From the NCBI GenBank assembly GCA_022393335.1, contig JAJEKB010020480.1, positions 352,681 to 416,680 of the forward strand: a DNA stretch of 64,000 nucleotides, written 5' to 3'. The notes beneath the pieces are model-generated. The model did no database searches. It was not told the origin of the DNA and was given only the letters and a program-made list of their open reading frames with translations. Source of the DNA: Macrotrachela quadricornifera (taxonomy: Eukaryota; Rotifera; Eurotatoria; Philodinida; Philodinidae). A program made the translations under genes and the position numbers. This document shows, piece by piece, positions 14,401-24,806 of the stretch (its first letter is position 1; the number at the start of each line of letters is the position of its first letter).

Positions 14401-14908
14401 TTTCTTTAACTATAATTATTATAATTGCTATATTTGGTTTATTAGTTATTTTATTTAATATAATTCTTTTATCATTTTTTATTATAAAACGTCGACGAAC
14501 AAATATAACAAGTGAAAATTCTTCAACAACAGATACAAATGATACAGAAACAAATACAGTTGATATATTTCAACCAATCCCGTCAAATTTTTTTTTAACA
14601 CCAATAACAATAAATAGTTATAAAAAATATGAAGATGAAGATATTAAACAACCATTTGTATCTTCATATTCAACAACTAATATACCAACTTATACAACTA
14701 TAATAGTAATTTTTATTTAATTATTTCGATAAGATTTTATATTAAGTATTTTTTTTAGAAAGAGCGTTTTTCTCCATATGATAATATTCAATTAGAACAT
14801 TATTATCCATCAAATACTGAAAATAATTTTAAACAACATCGAAGTTTTAAAAAACAAGTTAATAATACATCAAATGTACATGAATGTATTAGAGCTGAAC
14901 TTGTTTAA
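8434..14908 (+). CDS. Nephrin/Sns/Hibris-type Ig-superfamily adhesion receptor
   Basis: Fifteen exons, all GT/AG: 8434-8482, 8536-8676, 8867-9235, 9915-10379, 10792-11115, 11174-11299, 11346-11513, 11575-11795, 11852-11963, 12014-12289, 12598-12888, 12950-13077, 13808-14009, 14068-14705 and 14759-14908. They total 3660 nt, or 1219 aa, close to human nephrin (about 1240). Order: signal peptide (residues 1-17), nine Ig domains, one FnIII (about 960-1050), one transmembrane helix (about 1072-1097) and a cytoplasmic tail of about 120 aa. The first Ig carries the Neph/nephrin signature WTKDGLALG, then GEFNFFI and DDEGIFACEV. Nine Ig plus one FnIII matches fly Sns/Hibris, which bind Kirre/Neph partners in trans during cell-cell recognition and filtration-slit formation. 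Most Ig boundaries fall at phase-1 introns, as usual for Ig genes. Tail Tyr1177 lies in YDNI, resembling nephrin YDxV sites for Nck SH2. The C-terminus ELV could bind PDZ. Orthology is inferred from architecture. Confidence 0.9.
9522..9835. mobile_element. MITE-like element in nephrin intron 3
   Basis: Inverted segments sit inside the 679-bp intron. Bases 9600-9625 (CGTGAAAAGCTCTAGAATTT...) match the reverse complement of 9770-9795. The outer parts are also related: AGTGCAGTACTTTT near 9529 against AGTGACGGAGGTACTTTT read backwards from about 9827. No coding capacity is seen. The same sequence recurs at the window's right edge (63873 on), so it is a dispersed repeat. Exact ends and target duplication were not resolved. 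Confidence 0.55.
13078..13807 (+). other. Long intron 12 of the nephrin-like gene
   Basis: A 730-bp intron between the exon ending ACATGGATGAAG and the exon starting AACAATCAAATATT, both phase 0, splitting the ninth Ig domain. It contains less AT-rich, unannotated sequence (13200-13560) with repeated phrases such as TACTTCAGAA and ATACTCCAA. No open coding frame of a known family. Confidence 0.5.
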
Positions 14909-15657
14909 TTGAAAAATTCTACAGTAATTAGGAAAGATATATATTATTGTCTTGTCTGTTTTTATTTTTACATAAATAAAAATAACATAAAAAACAAAAT
15001 GTGATCTCCAATTACGAGTTTTTGAAAATATACGAAGTTGTGTAGGATTCATTTTCATATTAATTCTACTAAAAATGTTCCATATTAATTACTTTGTTAA
15101 ATGAAACTTTTTTTTAAGAATGTTAATTAACATGCTGATCTTAGATATTTCTGTTAGAATGTAAATAATTAAGTCGAGTATTCCCACTAAGATTAACTGC
15201 AACTTACTTATTCACATATCAGTAAACAAAAGTAAAGTATAAGAAAATCGTAAAATAGAATGTTCATCAAAATGTATTACATTATGATGATTGTGTTGTA
15301 TTAACTTGAGTTTCTTCCTTGTTGACTGTGCATGAGGAAGAACATTAACTTATCAAGTTCATTTGTTACTTGTCATTGCTGTTCATTAACATTTGCTAAT
15401 TTTTCAAGACCATCAGCAATTAAAAATTGTCACCTATCCTCACACCCTCACCCTCACCCTCACCCTGAATGGTTGGAGCAATATGTGTTCACGTATCGAT
15501 TGATAAAATAGTTCTATTGGATGAGCCAAGCACATTTACAATTATCATTCCAGTCAAAATCAGATCTCACGTGACTAAACAATTTCCCTGACCTAGCGGT
15601 AGAGAAAATTGATCATTATCAGATCTATTTCCAATCAAAACATTACACACCGTTTAC
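14909..15657. other. Intergenic, with a short (CACCCT)4 array
   Basis: 3' flank of the nephrin-like gene. Four perfect CACCCT units lie at 15443-15466 (AGGGTG on the other strand). Nothing else is recognised. Confidence 0.5.
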
Positions 15658-17105
15658 TTATGTTGATTCATTAACGAGAGTTTCTCCTCCTGTCACATTT
15701 AGTGGATTGACCCGCACAGATACGGTAAAAGCAGTATATGTAGAAATCAATGCACTTATTCGAATGATGGTAATATAAGACGATATCGAAGAGAATAGGA
15801 GTGCTTGATTAACACGATCTATTGTAAGCATGACACTGTTATACGTTGCAGTTAAAAAATTAGGACCCGAGCCATTAAACACTGCAGCCAAATAGAATGT
15901 AAAATAGCAAGCTAGTACAGCATCAAGATAAATCTTACAAGTACTGATTGTGAAATGATCGATATAACCTGAATGCTTATAAGCCTGTGTTCCACTGAAA
16001 GTGTAAGCTCCGCTAATAGTAAAAGCACCAGTTGTTCTAATGAAAGGTCCAGCTGATCCACTTGCATCTAACCATCTATTTGAACAGTTATAGTTTCTAT
16101 CAATAGTAGAATTGTAAACAAATGCTACATGATATCAGACATTGGTGGAAAGAATAGTATTTCCACTGGTATCGTCACTATAGGATCCAAAAAACTGTGG
16201 GATAAAACCAGAAATCAATTGTAATTGAACGCGAGTGGAGTAAAATCGAAGGTGTGCTGAGGAGTGGTTCATTTGTATAATCAAAACTAATAGCTGACCC
16301 TATCCATTCGAATACATAATTAACCGAGTCACTACTAGCTACTGAATAACTACCTTCACCATCGGTGATGACATTATCAAATGAATAAAATGCCAATCGT
16401 GATGCCGTTGATACTATTGTATTTACACAGGTTGATGCACAAACCTTATTTGTAGTCGCTCAACATTGAAGAAATTGTTAAGTATTTATACATCTTACTG
16501 GTGGCCGTAGTTGTTGTACTAGTAGCCGATGTTGCCGTTATTGATGTTGCAGTTGTTTCTATTGTGGTTGTCGACACTAGAATTAATCATACAACAGTGA
16601 AGTGGTGACTTTGACTCGTCGTTGTCGTTGCTTTTTGCTGGATTAACACGCCGCCAGCAATTGCATATATCATAGCACCTATAAGAAAAGCGAATAGTAT
16701 AGAACCGAATATACAGGGACAAGTAGGTGGCCAATAGTAATTCTTCCGTCTTTACCTGCACAAATTCATAGAGAAAGAGATAAAAAAAGACAAGAAGATC
16801 ATTCCTGATTGGTGTTTGTTTGTTTTGCTCTAGAAAAACTCCAATAACTTTTCATGAAATCCAAATAATTTGATCGTCGAATGTCTATCTATTTCAATCA
16901 AAGTATAATTTGAAAGGAAAAAAGATCTCTTACTTCATTGCTACTTTTATTGGACGTTTAATTGGGAATCACTTGAGGTGATTTAACAGTGGATGCTCTA
17001 CGTTTTGCAAATGGTTTCGTAACGGACAAAGCATGATTCTTGTGCTTCTCGCTCTTCAAATTACTCTTAAAATTATTGTTGCTGAAATTATTTCCACTTG
17101 TCTAA
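15658..17105 (-). pseudogene. Decayed single-pass membrane protein with LamG/ConA-like domain
   Basis: Minus-strand remains of one gene in order. A possible cytoplasmic exon near 17100-16965 reads FSNNNFKSNLKSEKHKNHA and later AKRRAST. A transmembrane segment at about 16715-16640 reads FGSILFAFLIGAMIYAIAGG. A Thr-rich stalk lies at about 16590-16500. LamG/concanavalin-A-like pieces follow: FYSFDNVITDG, GSAISFDYTNEP and RSITIDFWFYP (16390-16190), then YHVAFVYNSTIDRN, GYIDHFTISTCKIYLDA and FNGSGPNFLTATYNSV (16135-15830). Such type II membrane LamG proteins form a large repetitive family in bdelloids (recalled, not searched). Frame changes are needed between the stalk and the domain, and near 16190. 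In-frame stops occur in the stalk and after FWFYPTVFW. An intact gene is therefore unlikely. The family call rests on the motif series, not on an alignment. Confidence 0.55.
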
Positions 17106-18045
17106 AATGATAGAATATTCCTGATAGAAGAAAATGCACAATATATAAAACCATTAGTGAATATCTGAGCCCTACGAGACCTTCACAAAGATCGAGAGAT
17201 TTATTATTATGGGTTCGATTATCATTTCAATCTCGAATATTGATACAAATAGTATTATTAGATGATAATTTTCTCAGTCTTTTCTATATGTCAAATAACT
17301 GATGATGATATTGAAAAACTCTTCTAATTTGTGACTTAATCGCTCGAAGACCGAACGTTTTGTGTGTGAAAGATTTTTGAGGAAAATGTTGCAGTTATGC
17401 GTTATCTTTCATCATGGTCATCTGCGGTACTAAATGATAATGTACGGTGAAAAAAAAATGGTTTATTTTACTATTTATATACAATAGATATTAAATGGTT
17501 TTCAGATCACCAAGGTCGTAATTTTAAAAAATTCAACGCGTGCTTGAAGCAAAAAAACATGCATTGATAAATTAAATTCCATGATGATGATGAAGCAGTG
17601 CACTGCATTGTCACCAATTTTTAAATGGGTTACACTTGTTATAGAAGCCTCTCGAGTATTATTTAAAAAATGATTCAATTTTTTACAAATAAAAACAGTA
17701 GAAAAGGGAATGACTTAATTAATTATTTTATTCTTTCACAATAGATATCATAGAATAAATCAATAGAAAAGCAAATTAATCTTTTGATTCCTACTCTTGG
17801 TTTTTAAGGCCTTGAATTGATTTAATGCTTTATAAATAATGCATCCTCATAATGAAATTGCTTCGATGACGTCAAGCAATCTACGTAGCCATGTTTTTTG
17901 TGTCTTTTCTTCTCTATCGCCTTCACAAAAAAGAATGAAAAAAAGAGAAAAAACAAGAAACTATATGCAGTGTGCACACGCTACACAACTTACATGTGCG
18001 TAAGGCGATAAACACAAAATATCAACCTTGTAATAATATTACAAA
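17106..18045. other. 5' flank of the aldo/keto reductase gene
   Basis: No gene seen. The last 200 bases contain a TTTATAAAT box-like string at about 17829 and a perfect CRE palindrome (17867-17874). The stretch 17930-18010 is a mixed AAAGA/CACA low-complexity run. Confidence 0.4.
17867..17874. promoter_or_regulatory. CRE-like palindrome TGACGTCA
   Basis: A perfect 8-bp CREB/ATF consensus 172 bp upstream of the reductase ATG. Position and perfection are suggestive, but one 8-mer can occur by chance. Confidence 0.3.
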
Positions 18046-19032
18046 ATGACGAATAACAAGGCTCCACGAGTTATTCTGGGCTGTGCAACAATGGGTCCTC
18101 CAGGAACGAATCTGGCTCGAATCACTACCGTTGCCGAAACTAAAGAAATGTTCAAAATATTACAATCATATGGCTATACTGAACTTGATACAGCTCGATT
18201 ATATAATGACGGCAAGCAAGAAGGTTTTACGCGTGAAACGGGTGTACTCAATGAAGGATTTACTATAGCCACTAAAGTATATCCCAGCGAAGCGGGTATG
18301 CATAAACCAGAGAGATTGCGTCAATTATTCGAAACTAGTCTTAAGGAACTAGGCCAACCATCGGTAGAAATCTTCTATCTTCATGCACCCGATCGAAGTG
18401 TTCCATACGAAGAAACGCTGGAGGAGATCAATAAACTGTATGAAGAGGGTAAATTCAAGATATTTGGATTGAGTAATTATGCAGCTTGGGAAGTAGCACA
18501 AATTGCACAAATCTGCATTTTTAAAAAATGGATTCGACCAACGATCTATCAAGGCATGTACAACGCTCTGACACGTGCTCTAGAAGAAGAACTTGTCCCT
18601 TGCTGTCGACATTATGGAATCAATATTGTCGTCTACAATCCATTGGCTGGTGGTATACTCTCTGGACGGTATAATTCGACAACAGAAATTCCCAAAGAAG
18701 GTCGATTTTCAGATGCCGAAGGAATCAGATTCGGACAGTTGTATCGCGATCGATACTTTAATTCTGTCTATATGGATGCTATCCATCGTCTTACACCATT
18801 ATTAGAAAAGCATAGTCTTACTCTTTTGGAAATAGCACTTCGATGGCTTGTACATCATTCTAAACTGCGTCCTTTCGATGGTGATGGAATCATTATTGGA
18901 GTAAGTAGTGCCGAACAATTACATTCAAATTTAAAAGCTTTACAAAAAGGACCATTACCGGATGAGATTGTTCAAGCTTTGGATGAAGGATGGCACAGTA
19001 CTCGAGCTGTTGCAAAAACATATTGGAGATAA
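18046..19032 (+). CDS. AKR7-type aldo/keto reductase (aflatoxin-aldehyde reductase-like)
   Basis: Single uninterrupted frame, 328 aa, the usual AKR7 length (about 325-360). The fold begins with RVILGCATMG. The AKR catalytic tetrad is complete: Asp48 and Tyr53 in ELDTARLY, Lys77 in IATKVYP, His113 in YLHAPD. Later GLSNYAAWEV and YNPLAGGILSGRY match the NADP-binding (beta/alpha)8 barrel of the AKR7/AKR13 group. The C-terminus KTYWR corresponds to the NYFR/KYFR end of AKR7 enzymes. Expected role: cytosolic NADPH-dependent reduction of reactive aldehydes and dicarbonyls. Unlike its neighbours it has no introns, and its codons use far more G/C at third positions, which fits acquisition by horizontal transfer or a retrocopy. 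No pseudogene signs. The ATG at 18046 follows an A-rich context (ACAAAATG). Confidence 0.93.
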   Translation: MTNNKAPRVILGCATMGPPGTNLARITTVAETKEMFKILQSYGYTELDTARLYNDGKQEGFTRETGVLNEGFTIATKVYPSEAGMHKPERLRQLFETSLKELGQPSVEIFYLHAPDRSVPYEETLEEINKLYEEGKFKIFGLSNYAAWEVAQIAQICIFKKWIRPTIYQGMYNALTRALEEELVPCCRHYGINIVVYNPLAGGILSGRYNSTTEIPKEGRFSDAEGIRFGQLYRDRYFNSVYMDAIHRLTPLLEKHSLTLLEIALRWLVHHSKLRPFDGDGIIIGVSSAEQLHSNLKALQKGPLPDEIVQALDEGWHSTRAVAKTYWR

Positions 19033-20400
19033 ATACATCAATCTTTTTTAATTTTTAAATGACTTTTTTTCAATTATTTTACTAACAGTTACGACATTTA
19101 GGTCGTCTTTTTAGCCTAGATCAAGGGTGAGGGTTAGTTTGCATAGAATGATACAATCACAATCCAGCAAAACGCGTTGCAATAGATGCTCAGTGAATAA
19201 ATCGTATCAATTGTTAATGATTTAAAGGCTGTTAAATAAAATCTTGAATGTATGAGGGCGAGTTAACAAATTTAAGTGAATCAACAATAAATTGTTAAAA
19301 TCAGAAATAGCGAAGGCAATTTAATCAGTAAATTAATAGAATTTTTTTTATAAATTTTAATAATTTTAAAATTTTTGTTTTTATGATTTTATTTCAGTAA
19401 ATAAATAAATTTAGCAAAAAATTGAATAATAAGAATGCTCTGTAAATTTCATCTCAAAATAACGTTCTTCTCTCAACATATTAAAGTCACAAAAAAAATA
19501 GAAAATTTTAGCATCTTTTGTGGGATATGAGTAATTTTTGGAACTTTAATATTTTGAGAGGGGCATACTGTTTTGAGTTGAAATTTTCAGGACATTCCAT
19601 TCATCAATAAACCTCTCTGTGGACAAAATACCGTCATTCGATTTTTTGGTATATGCCATGCCGCAGGCTAAAATTCCAATAAAATGCCCATAACTCTGGA
19701 TAGAAGGCCTGCTGGTACTGATCCTTTTGGAATTTTTCATACCTTACTAGAATCTGTTTTATGCACCGAATCTGACCCTAAAAGCAATTTGACAGTTAGG
19801 GAGGTTCCTTCGTTAGTCTAATCATATAGTTTGCATGAAGAGGTATTTCCAAGTCTCCAGCAAAAATTTTTAAAAACCAGTTCTCAATAATCTCTATCGT
19901 AGTGTTTCGTTCTCTCGTTATTTTTCTTTTCTTCCTCTACAATTGCATTCATGTATAGAGTCACTTGCATTTGACATACATATACTATTAAAAGGAAAAA
20001 AAACTTCAATCTTTATTTTTTTTTGAGATTACTTTAGTTAATAAGACCAAATTTTAAAAAATTTGCTTTAGGTAAACAAAAACAATTAACAGCTATTTTT
20101 TTCCGAATACAGGTTATGCCTAGTTTTACAGATGTGTTAAGAGTTCTTTTTATTTAAAACGATTTTTATCGAGTAATCTTAGTTTAAAGCAATTTACCAG
20201 ATTATCTTGATTTTTTTGAATTAATTTATTTCGATATAAAATAAAAAATATAGAACAACTGATTAAAATAACTCAGATATATAATAAAAGTCTTATTAAA
20301 TGAAGTATATACTAAACGTTTCAGCCATTTTGAATATTTTTCTTATTGATTATACGATAACACAATTAAAGTAGTCAATAGTTATTTCTACTGTCGGCAT
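19033..20400. other. Intergenic, no gene seen
   Basis: AT-rich DNA. The string AAGGGTGAGGGTTAG at about 19124 echoes the AGGGTG array near 15.4 kb. The minus-strand frame 19546-19740 has no recognisable product. Confidence 0.4.
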
Positions 20401-20404
20401 TCGC

Positions 20405-22280
20405 TATTATTATGCCTACAGGCAGACCATGAATTTTCTCAAGGCATAGAGCAAATAATTTCCAATGTCAATGAACAACTATCATCTATGCTTAATATTT
20501 CTATGAGATCCGTCGCATGATTGAAAAGCGAGATGAGAGAAATCGAGCATGATATGGTGGAAAAGAAGAGAAAAATGGATGAGGAAAGAGAACAGCTAGA
20601 GATTCTAGAAGCTCAGGTGCTTAGTCGACTCTGAAATTTACGATCAAGATCATCGTCGTCATTTCCATCATCCATAATCACCTTCAAAAATCTGGTGATC
20701 AGTAATTCTGGTTCTCGCCCATCGCGTAAACTATAAAATAGTAGTTTCCTATCAACTTCATTAACGAAACAACAACAAGGGACTATACGCTAAGTTGAAT
20801 TCAACCAAAGATAACTGAAGAGTAATTATCCATATTTGAACTGCAGATGTCGATTTTCCTATCCAGTCAACAACATTACTAAAAAGTTAGATGAAAAAAC
20901 TTGTATTTGTATATAAACAAACATCGAAAGTCATTGTCCCACTAGATATTCCCACATTTATGGCAGTGTCTGAGCACTATCTTACTACTCTTGATGAATT
21001 GCGTACCAATGGTGTCAAAATTTTTTGGCACAATGAATCATAGACTAATAAAAATGAAGAGAGACGTTTTGTTTGAACCAATGGAACAACAGGCATAGCC
21101 CGAATAGAGATATTCAGTATTTCTGTTGTAATTCAAATGATTGTTGTTTATAATTATAGGAAAAAGATTATCGATTTCTGCTCGTCTAAACAAATCAGGT
21201 TTACATCAGGAAACATTCGATATATTTGAGTGTGACGAAAACCATAGGAAACACTTTTTGACTTAGATCAATCGAACAACCTCTCCTTTAAGAGTAGAAT
21301 TTGGTAGTATGATTTACTATCTTTTACCATAGAATTCATTGTTGATATATCTAGGTCAAGATTGTCTTGATTTTTGATGATGTAACATGACATAACCAAC
21401 TTACTGAAGACATCTACCCTCCAAAGAGGTCATGGTGGAAAGAATTTATCATTCAGTGGTTGATAAATCATAATATTTCAGTTCCTGTTAAAGCCAACAA
21501 AGCCGGACTACTGATGCTTACCTTTGATAATCTGCCACTAAAGCTTTATGTGGTTGATACGAGTATTTGCATAGCTTACCAATTGAATATTGTATGCTCA
21601 ATACGATTGTATTCACATGAGCTGATTTGAAGAATTATGTACATGGTAGGAACGTCAGTTTTAGCTTTAGTGTTGTTCGATGTTTGGTCTACCACTAAAT
21701 GATACTTTTCAGTAAAGTAACTACTATGGGATCTATCTATCAAATGTGTGAGATCGAAGACATGTTCAAGAAGACTGATCGATTCACCGAAGTAACCGAG
21801 GAACAATTGGTAAATGAGAAGGAAGATGGCGATGATTAGCAATATGCGTTGCTGCTCTTTATTCTTTCCGTAGTTATCATTAAAAAACTGAATATATATT
21901 CCAAGTTAACAGCATAGCAACACAAGAAAGTAACATCGTACAACCGCTAGAATAATATTTTGACAGTAAAATAAATACTACGAATTGATCCTGCTTGATG
22001 AAAAACACTATTAATAATAATTCGCAAAAAAAAAGATTTATATAAGATACAATTGACAAAAACGTGATCAGATGCCGTTGCTATTTGATCCATCACTTTT
22101 CAACGACTTGAGACAAAAGTTTCGATTGTTCGTAGAGCTGTAGTTCGTCAGTTGAGGATTCTAGTTCACTCCTCAAAGTTTAAGATTTGTTGTATTTTCA
22201 TCGGACAACAGACTTCTCTTTCAAGATGATCGTGGATCAGTACTTATTTATCAAATAAATTTTATACGAATTGATATGTG
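20405..22280 (+). pseudogene. Decayed coding sequence of unknown family
   Basis: Several plus-strand protein-like blocks in changing frames lie in one direction. One is a charged helical block at about 20420-20630 (DHEFSQGIEQIISNVNEQL, later EKKRKMDEEREQLEILEAQ), likely coiled coil. Others are YLTTLDELRTNGVKIFWHN (about 20975-21040), WWKEFIIQWLINHNISVPV with KANKAGLLMLTFDNLPLKLY (about 21425-21560), EEQLVNEKEDGDD then a stop and a hydrophobic ALLLFILSVVII segment (about 21800-21880), and LRFVVFSSDNRLLFQDDRGS (about 22175-22245). Internal stops and frameshifts exclude an intact gene. The parent family is not identified. Confidence 0.35.
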
Positions 22281-24806
22281 GAATTAGCCTATTTCCAACG
22301 GTGAAAACCACAGCCCTCTACCTTATTTTTATCAAAAGTTATTCCGAAAAATATCCATTCACTTCTTATTTTGAAATGGGCAGTAATTTTTAATACAAGT
22401 TATTACTGTAATTTGTTTTCCTACTCATGAAGTTTTTACTATTTCAATACATGATCTAAAAAAAGTACTGTTTAAGAATTGTATCGTATAATATCACATA
22501 GTAATTAAATTATTTAACTTTAATAATACATTTGAATTGAGTACAAATGATAAATATGTTTTCATTATAATAAAAGAACAGACGACATTAGTTATGGGAA
22601 ATATTTTGTTTTTTCATTCAGATAAATTTGCGGTTCTTTCGTCTCGTTAATCTATATAAGAAAATTTCTTATCTTTAGTTTATCTATTGGTAATTTATTA
22701 TATATACACATATCTCATTCGAAAGAAAAAAACACAACGATAACATTAGAAAAAGACAAATTACTTATTAAGAAATATTAATAATAATCAATATAGATTT
22801 TCTATAAGAATTGAACAAGATTAACATTTAATCTCAGAATGTTATATATAACTTTTTGAAAATAATCATTAATCTGTAATAATATCAGAAATATTATATG
22901 TAGCTTATTAACCTTGGATCAATCAACTGAATCTCTATCACCAAAATTATTTCAACAGTTGATTAACACATATGATCTAAACTTATACGTTAAATCTGTC
23001 ATAGATCAAATTTTTGCCGTATTAGTTGAATTATTCCTGACAATATATATATATAAAGCATTCAACAGCAAGATTATCTTGTGTATTAAATATTTTGAAG
23101 AATACAATCTTCTTCTTCTTCTTTTTTTATTCTAGTATAGAACATAAAAACTAATACATATACATATGTTAATAATCCAATTTTTTAACATAATGTTATT
23201 CATAATTATTTTTACTGTACACTTGATTAACTTGAATTTAATGTCTGTTTTTTTTGCTGCAAGATATTTTCCAAATAGCATATAGTGTAAAATATTTATT
23301 ACTTAGTAAATAATAATAATAATAAATTATATTTTTACAAGAAAAAAATAATAACAATATTATTAATAAAACAGACAATTTATAAATATGTCAAAAAAAA
23401 ATTCCAGAATGTTCAATAATAAATATAAATATATGATAGATAGATTAATAAAGACATAAGATCAAATATAAAGATTTTTCAATATCATTTTACATGTTTC
23501 TTTTTCTTTTTTAAGCATCATTAATTTCTTTTATAATATAGACAACCAGCTGATATTATCAAGTTCATACAGTATAATAGAAAAAAACAAAAAATCGAGT
23601 AGAATTTTTTTCTTCTGTATATATAACCCTGTTAGTAGCTATCATTTTCCTTTATTTTTTTTTGACTTCTCCCAACTGTCCCAGACGATCACAAGAGATT
23701 ATTGATAATAGATCAAATAACATTGAACATATTAAATGTAATAATTCACTGTCAAATATAATAACAGGTTAGGAAAAAAAAACTAATGAATCTACTCAAA
23801 GAAAAATAAATATACAAACCAAATGCTTGATCAATTGCCTTGGTCTATTTTGTTCGTTTTTCCAATTATAGGTTCTCATAATTGCTTGTGTTATTCTATG
23901 TCTCAGACAGAACGCAATCTGTCAACAACATAACCTTGACAATTTTGTGTTCTTTCTTTATACATATACTCTTGTTGACTATCCGATAAACATCTAATCT
24001 CCATAACACGCATCAATATATATATATATATATCTACACATATATTAAGATGAAAAAGCTCATATCATCTAGAAATGAGTAGACTATTCATATATACAGT
24101 AAATAATTATTGGTTATAAAAATCAAACATGTACTTATGAATACCCCCTAGGTATGAAATAGCTAAGCAATTTGTCTTCATACTGTGTATATATTTGGTG
24201 TTTGTGTAGAAGGAAAATAATAGTCATAGCAGCTGATAAATAAACCACGAAATGTTAATGTTGCATTCTGAAACCCATACAATAACGATAAATAAGATAA
24301 TAAGCTAACATACAAGTCTTTTCTGTATTTTTTTATTTTTTTTCTTCAATAGGATGACAACTTCTTTTTTTCTGTCTGTCTCTCTATCTCTATCTCTCTC
24401 TCTCTCATTCTCTTATGCCAATAGAGCGAGAACGAAAGAATAAAGAGCCCAACATAATCTTGTCGATTGGTGTATATGTATATGTTGTGTGGCCATTTTT
24501 TTTTTCTAAGCTTATTTATCATTTATGAATATACGCCTGCTTTGTCGGTTTTTCTCTTTTTCTTGCGTTTCGTATACATATCATCCATTAGGTATACATA
24601 ATACTAGAAAAAAGAGAAGAAAGAAAGAGTACATATATTCTGATAGTAGATAGATCTTTTTCTATGATCGAATCATATAAGAACACAAAAAAAAAGGAAG
24701 AAGAAAGAATATTATATTCTATATAATGAACTAATTAGAAATATATTTTTTAATTTCAAAAAAAAAATAATACAAAAACAACAAATTCTTTTATCAAGTT
24801 CAATGA
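22281..24806. other. Intergenic and upstream region of the RhoGEF gene
   Basis: No gene supported. The frame 22914-23135 has no ATG start and no family match. Low complexity includes TA runs near 24017-24033 and a CT-rich microsatellite at about 24374-24412. The final kilobase is A/AAGA-rich. Confidence 0.4.

Noticed and set aside
14055..14720. Treating the FnIII-TM frame as a separate short membrane protein
   Set aside because: It begins at an acceptor (TTTTCTAG) in phase with the ninth Ig exon and ends at a donor. It is an internal exon of the nephrin-like gene.
18349..18552. Minus-strand frame inside the aldo/keto reductase
   Set aside because: Antisense shadow. The plus frame carries a complete catalytic tetrad.
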